Positions 17,110 to 25,425 of a stretch of 34,205 nucleotides of DNA are shown in pieces. Under the pieces are notes generated by a model. That model saw only the letters and a program-made list of their open reading frames with translations. It ran no database searches and was not told where the DNA came from. The translations under genes were made by a program, and so were the position numbers. The number at the start of each line of letters is the position of its first letter. Position 1 is the first letter of the stretch. The DNA is from Candidatus Sulfobium mesophilum (lineage in GTDB: Bacteria > Nitrospirota > Thermodesulfovibrionia > Thermodesulfovibrionales > UBA6898), in assembly GCA_900302705.1 (NCBI GenBank), contig OUUY01000065.1, positions 1 to 34,205 on the forward strand. Direction: 5' to 3'.

Positions 17110-18591
17110 CTAGGGTTTGACCGAAGCAGAGGGGTCTGTTAGGCTGTGCCCTTTTTTCCCTTTTTTGAAGATGTCGCTTTTTGTCCAGAGCCAAAAGAGA
17201 CTCCTCAGACTCTTGAGGGCCACTGCAAAGTCATGAGGTGTCCTCAGTTCAAGAAGTCTTTTTGCGATAAAGGAAGGTCTTGAATAAAACTTCTTAAAAG
17301 CGATCTGCCGCAGGCGAAGTATTTCTTCCCTCGTCATTGTGTGCGGTATGAAGGCCGCACCCTGATACGTATAATCTGTGAGTTCTTCCGAAATAGAACC
17401 GTACTTTTCCAGGTTGTCATAGAGGTATGTCCCGGGGAAAGGCGTGATAGCATGAAAATTTGCTATGTCGGGATTAAGGTCCAGTGCGAATTCTATAGTC
17501 TGCAGTCCTTCCTCGAAAGTTTCACCGGGGATACCGAACATGAAAGGCGTGCTGACCCTCAGTCCGACCTCTTGTGCAGCCTTTACCGCCTTTCTTATCT
17601 GCCCGGGCGTCGTCCCTTTGCGTATTGTATTGAGGTTCTTCTGAACGCCGCTTTCGGCGCCGAAGAGTATGGCCCAGCAGCCCGCGTCCTTAAATGCCTG
17701 CAAAAGAGGTTTGTCGACCTGATTTACGCATGCAGAGGCAAACCAGGTAAAATCGAGCTTTCGCACCCTGATTTCACGGGCCAGGGTCATCGCCCTGTCG
17801 TAATCAGCTGCCAATGTATCGTCTATGAACTTGATCTCCCTGTAACCACTCTTTAAACAGTGTTCGATCTCCGCAAGGACATTTTCCACGCCACGGAATC
17901 TGACCCCAAGTTTACGGTCTTTATCTATCTGGAAGCAATAAATGCATCGCCTGTTACAGCCCCGCGATGTCATCAGAACCGCAACAGGTTTTCTCCGGTA
18001 TGTTGCAGGCGGGGGTATATACAGTCTGGCGTCTCCCAGGAGCTCCCTTGCAGGAAAAGGAAGGGCATCGAGGTCAGTGATAAGAGGCCTTGGCGGGCTC
18101 TTGACGATTGATCCTTCGGCTCTGAAGACAACTCCCTGCACCCCTTCAAGCCCGTTGCCGTCACTTAGCCTTTCGATCATTTCAAGACACGTATATTCGC
18201 CCTCGCCCGTCACTATCGCATCGAAAAGGTCCCCGGAATCTTCCAGACATTTCTCTTGCACGGCGATTGGGTAAGGCCCTCCGGCACAGATGAACGTGTT
18301 CTTCCCGCATATGGCCCTTAGCTCTGCTGCGGTCTTTTTGGCCTTCTGCCATCCGAAAGTTGTAGAGTAGATGCCGATGAAAGAGGGGCCGAATTCCCGG
18401 GTCTGCCTCATAAGTTCCTCATGGTCCATAAAGGCACCGTTAAGGAATTTCACCTCATGCCCTGCCCTCTGCAACACTGCGGCCACGTAAAGAGTGCCAA
18501 GAGGCTGCCAGTAATTAATCTGTGAACTTGCAGTTTTGGAAGAAAAGATATCTTCCGGCACCCATGACGGAATGACTAAAGCGCATCTCAT
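17110..18591 (-). CDS. B12-binding-domain radical SAM protein
   Basis: Radical S-adenosylmethionine enzyme of the class with an N-terminal cobalamin-binding-like domain. 493 residues. Residues 1-150 form the B12-like Rossmann domain (QPLGTLYVAAVLQRAGHEV, CAGGPYPIA, VTGEGEYTCLEMIE); no canonical DxHxxG base-off motif is seen. The radical SAM core has the cluster CNRRCIYC with Cys212, Cys216 and Cys219, then FIDDTLAAD and PFMFGIPGETFEEGLQTIEF. Its ATG overlaps the stop of the upstream FAD oxidoreductase in an ATGA, so the two are translationally coupled and likely act in one pathway. Members of this class do methylations, ring contractions and C-C bond chemistry on lipids, cofactors or natural products; the substrate here cannot be read. 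Confidence 0.92.
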   Translation of the reverse strand: MRCALVIPSWVPEDIFSSKTASSQINYWQPLGTLYVAAVLQRAGHEVKFLNGAFMDHEELMRQTREFGPSFIGIYSTTFGWQKAKKTAAELRAICGKNTFICAGGPYPIAVQEKCLEDSGDLFDAIVTGEGEYTCLEMIERLSDGNGLEGVQGVVFRAEGSIVKSPPRPLITDLDALPFPARELLGDARLYIPPPATYRRKPVAVLMTSRGCNRRCIYCFQIDKDRKLGVRFRGVENVLAEIEHCLKSGYREIKFIDDTLAADYDRAMTLAREIRVRKLDFTWFASACVNQVDKPLLQAFKDAGCWAILFGAESGVQKNLNTIRKGTTPGQIRKAVKAAQEVGLRVSTPFMFGIPGETFEEGLQTIEFALDLNPDIANFHAITPFPGTYLYDNLEKYGSISEELTDYTYQGAAFIPHTMTREEILRLRQIAFKKFYSRPSFIAKRLLELRTPHDFAVALKSLRSLFWLWTKSDIFKKGKKGHSLTDPSASVKP

Positions 18592-20012
18592 TTTTCTTCC
18601 CCTGCAAAAACAAGCCTTCCGTCATCGTCTCTCTCCGCCTCAAAATCACGGCTTTTCCCGATAATCTTCTCCGCCGTAGTAATGCCGGATTCTATTGCGT
18701 GGTCCATGTTGTAATACCTGAACATACCCGCCCTTCCGGCTATATGGAGATTTTCGAAGCGGCCCAGATAATCATAAAGTTCATCACACAGTTGGCTGTA
18801 GCCGACTTCAAAGAGAGGATATGCCTTAGCCGCTCTGACCACGGCGCTGCCTATTACTTCATGGGGGCTGATAAAGCCCAGGCGGGCCATGTTCTTAGCA
18901 GCGATTGTCGTGAGCGTCAAGTCGTTGGCATTCCATATCGCGTCTCCCTTAAAACTGAAGAACTCCGTCACAAGGATCGTTTTCCCTTCGGGCGCCATCT
19001 GCTCACTCCAGTTCGTCGGCTCATGGATCCTGCCAAAGGGGATACGCCGCTCCGGTATGTATATCCAGGTCTGATCGGTAACCCTCCGTCTGTCTATCAT
19101 GAGAGCGACAACGACAAGGTCCCTGAATTTGAGTTTGGAGGCCGCATCGAGCACATGCCTTGGAGGTGCAGGGTCCAGCATTCGTATCAGACTAGTCAAC
19201 GGCAGGCTGGAGACAAATTCACTACCGCAGCGCACGGCGGCGCCGTTACGGCTTATCAGATCGGCCCTTTCTATCCGGAAGCCTGAATGATGAAGACGCT
19301 CAACCCTTGTACCGGTTCGAACGTCGCCCCTCTTTTCTATCTCCTCCTTCAGCCTCTCAGATATCCGGCCGATCCCCAGTCTTGGATATACGAACTTGTC
19401 AGCGAGGGTCGGAAGGTCTTTTCCACTAAATCTGAAAAATGCGTTCTTAACTGCCGTTGCCAAAGAAAGCCCTTTGATCCGCTGGGCTACCCACTCGGCG
19501 CTTATCCTGCTGCAGTCGATGCCCCAGACCTTCTCGCTGTATTCCTTGAAATAGATATTGAACATTGTCCTGCCGAAATTATTCACAACCCAGTCCTCAA
19601 GAGAAACGTTATCAGCCGTCTTTATCAAACCTCTGATTTTTTCCACGCCGTAATCCGCCATTATCCTGCATGTCACCGGGATGCCCAGGCCGAACATTGC
19701 ATTGATAGGTTTTAGCGGGTAATCAAAATATTTATTGCGGAGGTATATCTTGCTCGTGCGGCTGACAGATATCAGTTCCTCTCCCATGAGACCCTTTACA
19801 AACGAATCGATACGTCTGTCTTTCGTGAAGAACCTGTGTCCGCCGATATCAAAACGAAAACCGTCCTTCTCGATCGTCTTTGAAAGTCCCCCTACATGAG
19901 ACTCACATTCGAATACTTCAACTCTGCGGCCGGCCCTCGTCAAAACGCATCCGGCGGATAGGCCTGTGAGGCCTCCCCCTAAAATCATTATGTCATTTGA
20001 CGGGCTATTCAT
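18588..20012 (-). CDS. FAD-dependent oxidoreductase (amine oxidase / UDP-galactopyranose mutase-like)
   Basis: Flavoprotein of 474 residues with the FAD dinucleotide-binding fingerprint at the N-terminus (MILGGGLTGLSAGCVL, then a Glu at the end of the second strand and HVGGLSKT). The segment GFRFDIGGHRFFTKDRRIDS and the tract YFDYPLKPINAM are characteristic of a group of oxidoreductases related to protoporphyrinogen/phytoene oxidases and UDP-galactopyranose mutase; the C-terminus carries the FAD-contacting stretch LHIAGRAGMFRYYNMDHAIE. GGGGAAAAG before the ATG marks the start. It is the first gene of a two-gene unit with the B12 radical SAM enzyme (4-base overlap). A role in glycan or lipid modification is possible, but the reaction is not determined. 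Confidence 0.9.
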   Translation of the reverse strand: MNSPSNDIMILGGGLTGLSAGCVLTRAGRRVEVFECESHVGGLSKTIEKDGFRFDIGGHRFFTKDRRIDSFVKGLMGEELISVSRTSKIYLRNKYFDYPLKPINAMFGLGIPVTCRIMADYGVEKIRGLIKTADNVSLEDWVVNNFGRTMFNIYFKEYSEKVWGIDCSRISAEWVAQRIKGLSLATAVKNAFFRFSGKDLPTLADKFVYPRLGIGRISERLKEEIEKRGDVRTGTRVERLHHSGFRIERADLISRNGAAVRCGSEFVSSLPLTSLIRMLDPAPPRHVLDAASKLKFRDLVVVALMIDRRRVTDQTWIYIPERRIPFGRIHEPTNWSEQMAPEGKTILVTEFFSFKGDAIWNANDLTLTTIAAKNMARLGFISPHEVIGSAVVRAAKAYPLFEVGYSQLCDELYDYLGRFENLHIAGRAGMFRYYNMDHAIESGITTAEKIIGKSRDFEAERDDDGRLVFAGEEK

Positions 20013-20137
20013 GCTCTTTTCCCCATCTGCGCATCCACTGTACCAAGCCTTAAATCTCCGCTCAAAAATATACCCTCCGGAATGCCCGCAGGGTAGTAAT
20101 ATAATACGCAGACTTCATCTCAAAAATCTTTTTCCTT

Positions 20138-20171
20138 AATCTCCCCGGCATCCAACAATGCCGGGGAGATT
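20138..20171 (-). terminator. Strong hairpin downstream of uspA
   Basis: A perfect 14-bp stem (20138-20151 paired with 20158-20171, arms starting AATCTCCCCGG) encloses a six-base loop CCAACA. It lies 31 bases beyond the uspA stop. No clean T-run follows on the minus strand (AAGGAAAAAGATTTTTG), so it may be an mRNA 3'-end stabiliser or a factor-assisted terminator rather than a classic one. Confidence 0.6.
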
Positions 20172-20202
20172 GTTTATACATATCTTACTATAAATTTATC
20201 TC

Positions 20203-20667
20203 CTATTTCACGATCATTACCGGGATATCTGCAGTGTTGGCCACTTCCCTGCTGACACTACCCATGAAAAGGTGACTCATCCTGCTGCCCCTTGACCCCA
20301 CGATAATCAGGTCCGATCCTTCCTCCTTTGCCGCAGCAAGAATCTCTTCTGCAGGGTGGCCTCTTCTTATTATGGTTTTAACACTTGTCAGGCCGCTGTC
20401 TTCCAGCAGTTTCTTGTAGTACTCCACGATCGCCTGCGCCTTTTTGTCCAGCGCTTCCTGATATTCGGTCCCTTCCAATGCTTCCTTCAGGGTTTTCATC
20501 TCGGAGACGCTCAACAACTGATCGTCCATCAGAGACCTGCCCTCCAGTTTCTCCACGTACACTAAAGAAATTGACTCGGGCTCTATACACAGACATGCCT
20601 TCGTGCACATGTCAAAAGCCTTTCTTGTTCCCTTCGTGTCATCCACCGCAATGAGCACTTTTTTCAT
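20203..20667 (-). CDS. Universal stress protein, UspA family
   Basis: Single-domain universal stress protein, 154 residues, cytoplasmic. It begins MKKVLIAVDDTKGTRKAFDM, with the Asp at the nucleotide-binding strand end, and ends with the ATP-binding signature GSRGSRMSHLFMGSVSREV and DIPVMIVK. The loop between the second Gly and the following Gly-Ser is eight residues, one shorter than the usual nine, so ATP binding is likely but not certain. The ATG overlaps the TGA of the 55-residue membrane peptide gene in an ATGA, and the gene is last in the operon with the YeeE/YedE transporter and TusA-like protein. This suggests a stress or energy-state function linked to sulfur uptake. The hairpin at 20138-20171 follows. 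Confidence 0.93.
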   Translation of the reverse strand: MKKVLIAVDDTKGTRKAFDMCTKACLCIEPESISLVYVEKLEGRSLMDDQLLSVSEMKTLKEALEGTEYQEALDKKAQAIVEYYKKLLEDSGLTSVKTIIRRGHPAEEILAAAKEEGSDLIIVGSRGSRMSHLFMGSVSREVANTADIPVMIVK

Positions 20668-20831
20668 TTTGCACCCGTTGCATGAGCAGGCGCCGCACCA
20701 CCCTGTGCAGGAGCCTCAGCCGCAATGCCCTGCTGAGCCTGGGTGGTCGCATCACGTTGCTGACTATAGAACACGAGGAAACCAAGAATTCCGACAACGA
20801 TAGCGATAACTATCACAAGCGGCGTCTTCAT
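20664..20831 (-). CDS. Small single-pass membrane protein (55 residues)
   Basis: Unrecognised small protein, too short for many gene finders. The ATG at 20831 has an excellent AAAGGAGGG six bases upstream. The sequence begins MKTPLVIVIAIVVGILGFLV, a membrane segment at about 4-21 with little N-terminal tail, followed by YSQQRDATT and a low-complexity tail rich in Ala, Gln, Gly and Pro. Its TGA overlaps the uspA ATG (ATGA). It lies 30 bases after the TusA-like gene. The good ribosome-binding site, the coupling and the coherent hydrophobic segment argue for a real gene. It may be a small anchor or partner of the sulfur transporter; that role is inference. Confidence 0.8.
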   Translation of the reverse strand: MKTPLVIVIAIVVGILGFLVFYSQQRDATTQAQQGIAAEAPAQGGAAPAHATGAK

Positions 20832-20861
20832 GTTGCCCTCCTTTGTATATCGGGGTAAAAA

Positions 20862-21113
20862 TTACCCCTTCTTGATGACAAAAATTATTTTGCTGCCTTC
20901 TTTCTTTTCTTCCACCAGTTCATGCCCGGCCTGGTCCAGCATCTGCTTGATCGTCTCGCCCGATGAGGGATTATCAAATACCATGTTGAGGACCTCCCCC
21001 TCAGCCATCTTCTCTATCGATTTCTTGCAATAGATCTGGGGATGAGGGCATACATATCCGCAGACATCAAGCATATACTTTCCTTCACCCGTTTTTTCAA
21101 ACTTCATAGCCAT
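20862..21113 (-). CDS. TusA-like sulfur carrier protein (SirA/YeeD type)
   Basis: Small persulfide carrier of the TusA family, 83 residues, cytoplasmic. The catalytic Cys22 lies in the CPxP signature (CGYVCPHPQIYCKKSIEKM), with two further cysteines at 18 and 29. The rest of the fold is visible in AEGEVLNMVFDNPSSGETI and SKIIFVIKK. GGAGGAAG upstream supports the ATG at 21113. It lies 104 bases after the YeeE/YedE transporter gene, the classic pairing in which the carrier takes up sulfur entering through the membrane protein (YeeE-YeeD pattern). Thiosulfate as the substrate of the pair is family knowledge, not shown by the sequence. Confidence 0.93.
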   Translation of the reverse strand: MAMKFEKTGEGKYMLDVCGYVCPHPQIYCKKSIEKMAEGEVLNMVFDNPSSGETIKQMLDQAGHELVEEKKEGSKIIFVIKKG

Positions 21114-21217
21114 AATACTAACTTCCTCCTTTAGGTTTGGTTTTAATAATTATTAGTGTCATGGCGGAGCGGCATTATCGTCTTCCGAACTGCCGCTGAT
21201 CGCCGGAACTAATCACT

Positions 21218-22648
21218 CTAAAAAGCTTCCATTTCTTTTGCCATCTTTCTCTCGGTCCACCAGTTGAAGAATTTAACTCCTAAAAAGGCCCCGCCGACCA
21301 TACCTGTGCCATAGAGCCATCCGCTGGGATCGCCGCCTGCTACCCTTATAAAGAAGGCACCAATATTACAGCCCAGGGCCGGTCTCGAACCGACTCCCAT
21401 TAATATACCGCCCATTAGACCCCATGCGATCAGTTCTCCCTTAGGCAGTTTGAATTTAAACTCGTTATTTAGCCGGGCCATCACCATTGCGCCGAAGATG
21501 ATCCCGAACGACATCCAGAGGGCCGGGTTGCGCCATGGGTCAGGGAGACCGTTGTTGACGCCGAAAAATATATTATCACGCATATTCCATCCCAGCTTAT
21601 CGAGAATCCATCCGCCGAGCTGCCCCTCCTGGCTCGTGATGTACCAGTAACCAGGATCGAAGACAGTGCCCTTTATACCGTTGTCGGCGTCGTGACCCAT
21701 CCTTGTCAAAAGCTCTCCGAAATTGCCAATGCCAAACTTTATCTGCATCCCCTTCATTACGAGTATATGCAGTCCGGCCGTTATACCTATTATGACACCC
21801 ATAAGCGTTGTTCTCTTCGAGGCGGTTATCATGCTCCAAATGCCGGCAATATCATCGCCGAAGCCGGTCGCCCCGCCCTTTGCCTTCGCCCGCTTCTTAA
21901 TAAAACCCTTTCTCATCCAGACGGCATAAATGACGATAAGAAGGAGGGCAGCTGGGATCATGGCGTTTATCAGCATGTCTGCGACAAAATACCTGGAAAC
22001 CCCTGGCAGCGCCTGTTGCGCAACCTCAGTATGCGACAGCTGAACAGTGGGCCTGCCCCAAATATAGCCTGCCAGATACATATCAAAAGACGAGGTTACC
22101 TTTTCCATAGGAATGTCCCTTGCGGCAGCCTTTACGACAGCCGCATCAAACCATTTCTGTGGAATCAGGAAGTTAAACCACTTTACATTCACAAATACCG
22201 CCTGTCCGATGCAAAGACCGAAAAAAGCCGCAAGGAATGACGTACCGTTGCCTTCGCCGATCTTGTAAAGAGAACCCGAGGCGCAGCCGCCGGAAAGGAC
22301 CATCCCGACGCCAAAGATCAAGCCCGAGATCAATGTATGGATCCCGAAGGGTGCCGGATGAAAAGTACTCATGTTTGTGGCTGCAAGTATCGCCTGGATA
22401 AAACTGAAAAAGATGAGGGCCACAAGAATGCCGACTGCCATCCTCGGCACACCTGCAGCAAAGAGGTCTCTCGATGCTGACGCAAAACAAAATCTTCCGT
22501 ACTGGAGCATCATGCCATAGGCAAACCCGAACCAGATATACGCTATGAGATACATGTAATATGGGTTTACCTGATAGTATATCAGGCTGATCAGAATCAA
22601 GGCTCCAGTGATAATAAATGCCCAGATTTGATTTTTTCTTTCTTCCAC
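21218..22648 (-). CDS. YeeE/YedE family sulfur-compound transporter
   Basis: Polytopic inner-membrane protein, 476 residues, of the YeeE/YedE (TsuA-like) family that takes up thiosulfate or related sulfur compounds. The start is GTG at 22648 with GAGGAGG 11 bases before it. Many hydrophobic helices are seen, with conserved glycine- and cysteine-bearing loops: Cys54 in YGRFCFASASRD, Cys122 in LSGGCASGSLYKIGEGNG, and Cys427 in PALGCNIGAFF. The last two mirror each other (GGCASG and ALGCNIG), as expected of the internal pseudo-repeat of the family. First gene of the operon with the TusA-like carrier, the small membrane protein and UspA. A candidate extended -10 lies about 215 bases upstream, so the leader may be long. 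Confidence 0.92.
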   Translation of the reverse strand: MEERKNQIWAFIITGALILISLIYYQVNPYYMYLIAYIWFGFAYGMMLQYGRFCFASASRDLFAAGVPRMAVGILVALIFFSFIQAILAATNMSTFHPAPFGIHTLISGLIFGVGMVLSGGCASGSLYKIGEGNGTSFLAAFFGLCIGQAVFVNVKWFNFLIPQKWFDAAVVKAAARDIPMEKVTSSFDMYLAGYIWGRPTVQLSHTEVAQQALPGVSRYFVADMLINAMIPAALLLIVIYAVWMRKGFIKKRAKAKGGATGFGDDIAGIWSMITASKRTTLMGVIIGITAGLHILVMKGMQIKFGIGNFGELLTRMGHDADNGIKGTVFDPGYWYITSQEGQLGGWILDKLGWNMRDNIFFGVNNGLPDPWRNPALWMSFGIIFGAMVMARLNNEFKFKLPKGELIAWGLMGGILMGVGSRPALGCNIGAFFIRVAGGDPSGWLYGTGMVGGAFLGVKFFNWWTERKMAKEMEAF

Positions 22649-22863
22649 TGCCGTATCTACCTCCTCATTATTCTATTTTTAAGGTTAATCTTAGTAGACA
22701 CTTTTTTCTTTTTTAATTGTTTAGTCCCTGGTCGCTCCTATAGATCATTTCCCCCTTTCCTCTTAGATTTGTGCGGCAATTTGGTATGCTGATTTGATGT
22801 GAATTTGCTAAACGTGACTTTAATAATAATCATATATTGGCCAAAACCTATAATTCTATGTGT

Positions 22864-22872
22864 ATGATAGCA
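22864..22872 (-). promoter_or_regulatory. Candidate extended -10 promoter upstream of the sulfur transporter
   Basis: On the minus strand TGCTATCAT is an extended -10 element in a very AT-rich 285-base region between the transporter and the glycosyltransferase gene. The nearest -35-like TTGATT lies 19 bases upstream. Using it would give an untranslated leader of over 200 bases. Nothing else was recognised in this stretch. Confidence 0.28.
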
Positions 22873-22933
22873 CAATAATTTAATCAAAAATCAAGTTCTA
22901 TTTTTAATTTTAGATCTGCAATTACCCGCCGAT

Positions 22934-24673
22934 CTAATTTGCCTTGAAACCCGGCATTGCATCACCGGCTATCCGTCGGAATACCCTTACGCTAGTCCTG
23001 TACTGGAATATCCCGTCATATTTGTCGAAGACCGCTATCTGGCTGTAGCCCGCCATACGTTGCCGGATCTCAGAAGGGATTGGATCTTTCGCGCTCTCCG
23101 AGACTATGACCAGAACATTGTCTTCACTTGTATGACTCCCGCCATTGTAATAAGAAGGGACTCTCAGCTCAAGCGTAAATCTTAATGACGAATTCTGGAT
23201 CCTCTCCCGCTCCCCTTCGCTAAGCACAGCGACATTGTTATAAATAATTCTTTTTTGCGTAAACAGATCTAGCAGTGGTACCGAAACCCAGGGATCCACT
23301 ACAGGTTCCGCAGGTACGAGAGCAAACACCTCGGCGTTTCGTTCAGGGAGGGTATCCAGGAACCGACCGGCCTCCTTGAGATTCACTGCGCTCATTTTTT
23401 GCATAAAAGGCAGATACGCAAAGAGTGCGACGGCAAGGGAGGAGGTAATTATGCAGCCCAGAAGAAATTTCTTTAAGTAAGCATTTTCCATTCTGCTCAT
23501 CCCATATGCAGCCGCCAGTGACAACATAGGCAAAACCATTATGATATACCGCGTCCTCCTGATCTCCAATAGAAAAACCAGGGCTATTAACCAGGCCACT
23601 ATCATATACTTAAGGTTCTTCTTTCTCACAGCCGAGTAAATCGAATACAATGCGGCAGCGCTGATTAAGGGATGTATCTGGAAAAAAAATATTGAAATAA
23701 AACTTTCTCCCCAGCGATTCAGACCAGGCTTCTGATAGGCCATAAGGATTTTCACCTGATCAGAAATCACGCTCAACTCCTTTGACACCGCGAGTCCGAT
23801 AAACAGCGCCGAAAGCCCAATGATATATGACGTCTTCAAAAAAAGAGCAGTCGTCTTCCCCGTCTCTGCCCCTTTTAAACGTTCCTGTGTAAAATTAACG
23901 ACGACTATTACCGGCAAGACAGAAAGCATAAGCCAGGTCGAGTACTTGGAGAAGAAGGCGAGGAATATAGCAAAAGCCGAGACAACCACCATGGTGCCTC
24001 CCTTATCGAGCGCCTTCATGAACATCAGGACCGCCAAGAGGAAAAAGAACATTGTGGGAATATCAACGAGCATGAGAGGTACCTGAGAGTAAAGATAAGG
24101 CATGCCAAGAAGAAGCGCTCCCCCATAAAATCCGACTTCCTCGTCCCACAAGTGCTTGCCTATAAGATACGTAATCACCGCGCTGAGAGAAAAAAGCATC
24201 GTATTGAAAATCTGCGTATATACCCTGACCTCACCAAAAATACGGAAGACTAAACCGTAGAAAAAAGGGACAAGAGGCATATCCGTCCAGGCGGGAATGA
24301 CTTTACCCCACTGATCAAAGAAATATCTCACACCGTATAACTCAAGATATTTTGCCTGGGTGAAATATCTCGATGCATCTGCAATCGCCTCCGGCTCAGA
24401 CCAGAAAAGTGATGCCGATGCAGACGACATCACAAAAAGGAAAGGGGCCGCGTTTTTGCCTCGTAAAGTGACCTTTGAAAGGAAATGCGAAAGAATGCAT
24501 CCGGCAGAGATCGCAATAAAAACATCCCAAAAAACGCCAGGCTGAAAACACCATTGCCAGCTTGAAAGCCTGTTGTCATCAAGGTTTCTTGCAAGATAAA
24601 GGATAGAATATGTCAGCAGTGTAAAGAAGGCTACGGCGAGGATGCCCGATATTCGCTTTTTATCACCGCTCAT
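22934..24673 (-). CDS. Membrane glycosyltransferase, ArnT/PMT (GT39/GT83-like)
   Basis: Integral-membrane glycosyltransferase of 579 residues that uses a polyprenyl-phosphate sugar donor, by analogy with its family. Ten or so membrane helices are visible (for example ISGILAVAFFTLLTYSILYL near the N-terminus). The family features are the first periplasmic loop with DASRYFTQAKYLELYG, containing an Asp in the catalytic position, and the segment YGGALLLGMPYLYSQVPLMLVDI followed by further helices; the C-terminal 180 residues form a soluble domain. The ATG at 24673 has no clear Shine-Dalgarno. It sits between two sulfur-relay gene groups, with heptosyltransferase genes about 0.9 kb upstream, so a role in lipopolysaccharide or protein glycosylation is inferred. 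A 7-bp inverted repeat overlaps its stop codon (22910-22937). Confidence 0.85.
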   Translation of the reverse strand: MSGDKKRISGILAVAFFTLLTYSILYLARNLDDNRLSSWQWCFQPGVFWDVFIAISAGCILSHFLSKVTLRGKNAAPFLFVMSSASASLFWSEPEAIADASRYFTQAKYLELYGVRYFFDQWGKVIPAWTDMPLVPFFYGLVFRIFGEVRVYTQIFNTMLFSLSAVITYLIGKHLWDEEVGFYGGALLLGMPYLYSQVPLMLVDIPTMFFFLLAVLMFMKALDKGGTMVVVSAFAIFLAFFSKYSTWLMLSVLPVIVVVNFTQERLKGAETGKTTALFLKTSYIIGLSALFIGLAVSKELSVISDQVKILMAYQKPGLNRWGESFISIFFFQIHPLISAAALYSIYSAVRKKNLKYMIVAWLIALVFLLEIRRTRYIIMVLPMLSLAAAYGMSRMENAYLKKFLLGCIITSSLAVALFAYLPFMQKMSAVNLKEAGRFLDTLPERNAEVFALVPAEPVVDPWVSVPLLDLFTQKRIIYNNVAVLSEGERERIQNSSLRFTLELRVPSYYNGGSHTSEDNVLVIVSESAKDPIPSEIRQRMAGYSQIAVFDKYDGIFQYRTSVRVFRRIAGDAMPGFKAN

Positions 24674-24681
24674 CGTGCTTT

Positions 24682-24712
24682 ATAAAAAATTAAGGGCGTC
24701 CACGACGCCCCT
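24682..24712 (-). terminator. Rho-independent terminator of the dsrE-like/tusB-like unit
   Basis: On the minus strand GGGCGTC-GTG-GACGCCC forms a 7-bp stem with a three-base loop (24694-24710), followed by TTAATTTTTTATA. It lies 120 bases after the small TusB-like gene and just before the glycosyltransferase start, separating the two transcripts. Confidence 0.75.
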
Positions 24713-24830
24713 AATTGCAGCATATACTGCCTCTGCGATAATGACTCAGTGCCCCCTATTACATGATAGGACAGGTCTTCTTGTCACTGCCTGACCACTG
24801 CACTCGGGAAACCGGCTTTACACCCCTTTA

Positions 24831-25001
24831 TTACCAGGATATCACCTTATCATGCGCAAAAATATCATCGACGACGCTCTCGTAGGAAGGCACTCCCTGT
24901 GACATATCAACTACCTTGACGTCGTGCTCCTTTGACTGGACGCTTATTATATCGTCCGACAGTTTTGTTGGTCCGTCTTTAAGCAGATGGAGAATCTTCA
25001 T
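24831..25001 (-). CDS. Small TusB/DsrH-like protein (56 residues)
   Basis: Short ORF missed by a 60-residue cutoff. The ATG at 25001 is preceded by GAGGAGGAATTATA. The translation starts MKILHLLKDGPTKLSDDI and ends DDIFAHDKVISW. The opening resembles the N-terminus of TusB/DsrH proteins (MxxLHLL...), which act in sulfur relay, but the protein is only 56 residues, about 60 percent of the usual length, and has no cysteine, so the similarity is suggestive only. It follows the DsrE-like gene by 39 bases and shares its promoter and terminator. A DsrE-like/TusB-like pair acting as a minimal heteromer is a reasonable inference. Confidence 0.75.
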   Translation of the reverse strand: MKILHLLKDGPTKLSDDIISVQSKEHDVKVVDMSQGVPSYESVVDDIFAHDKVISW

Positions 25002-25040
25002 TATAATTCCTCCTCTTGATACTGCAGTGAATGTTACCGT

Positions 25041-25343
25041 CTAAAGAACTATAAGCCTGTCGACATCATGGTTCATGACCGCGTTGTTGTACTGGCTGCC
25101 GCATGCAATCTCGGCGGGCAGCCCCTCGGTGCTGACATTCAGACCTTTGGCGCTATGGTCGCAGAAGCTCATGCTGACACCCTTTGTCTTGCAAAATTCG
25201 GCGAACTCCGGAGTGCCCAGCAGTTTCGTGCCGTCGTCCATGTTGAACATAACTACTTCATGCCCCTTTGCGAGCGCCGCCTTCACGATGCCGACAACAT
25301 GGTTGAGATGTCTGTTCGTGTTTACAAAAATGCCGAGTTTCAT
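25041..25343 (-). CDS. DsrE/DsrF-like sulfur-relay family protein
   Basis: Cytoplasmic protein of 100 residues of the DsrE/DsrF-like alpha/beta family, whose members carry or transfer persulfide sulfur. It begins MKLGIFVNTNRHLNHVVGIV and contains GHEVVMFNMDDGTKLL and DVDRLIVL. Cysteines are at 51, 61 and 81; Cys81 in AEIACGSQYNN sits where DsrE proteins have their reactive cysteine. AAGGAGGTAG upstream supports the ATG at 25343. It is first in a two-gene unit with the 56-residue TusB-like protein and has its own promoter. Its exact partner and substrate are not known. Confidence 0.9.
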   Translation of the reverse strand: MKLGIFVNTNRHLNHVVGIVKAALAKGHEVVMFNMDDGTKLLGTPEFAEFCKTKGVSMSFCDHSAKGLNVSTEGLPAEIACGSQYNNAVMNHDVDRLIVL

Positions 25344-25425
25344 CCATCTACCTCCTTGTCATTCAGATGAGCCTGACTACGCTCTACCGTCTTATTTCGA
25401 AAAGAAACAAATTTCCCTTGTCAGG

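Noticed and set aside
21126-21210. Inverted repeat AGCGGCA/TGCCGCT between the sulfur transporter and tusA-like genes
   Set aside because: A 7-bp stem with a 16-base loop and no T-run; too weak to call an attenuator.
22910-22937. 7-bp inverted repeat (TTAGATC/GATCTAA) over the stop of the glycosyltransferase gene
   Set aside because: The stem is AT-rich, the loop is 14 bases and there is no T-run, so a terminator is not supported.
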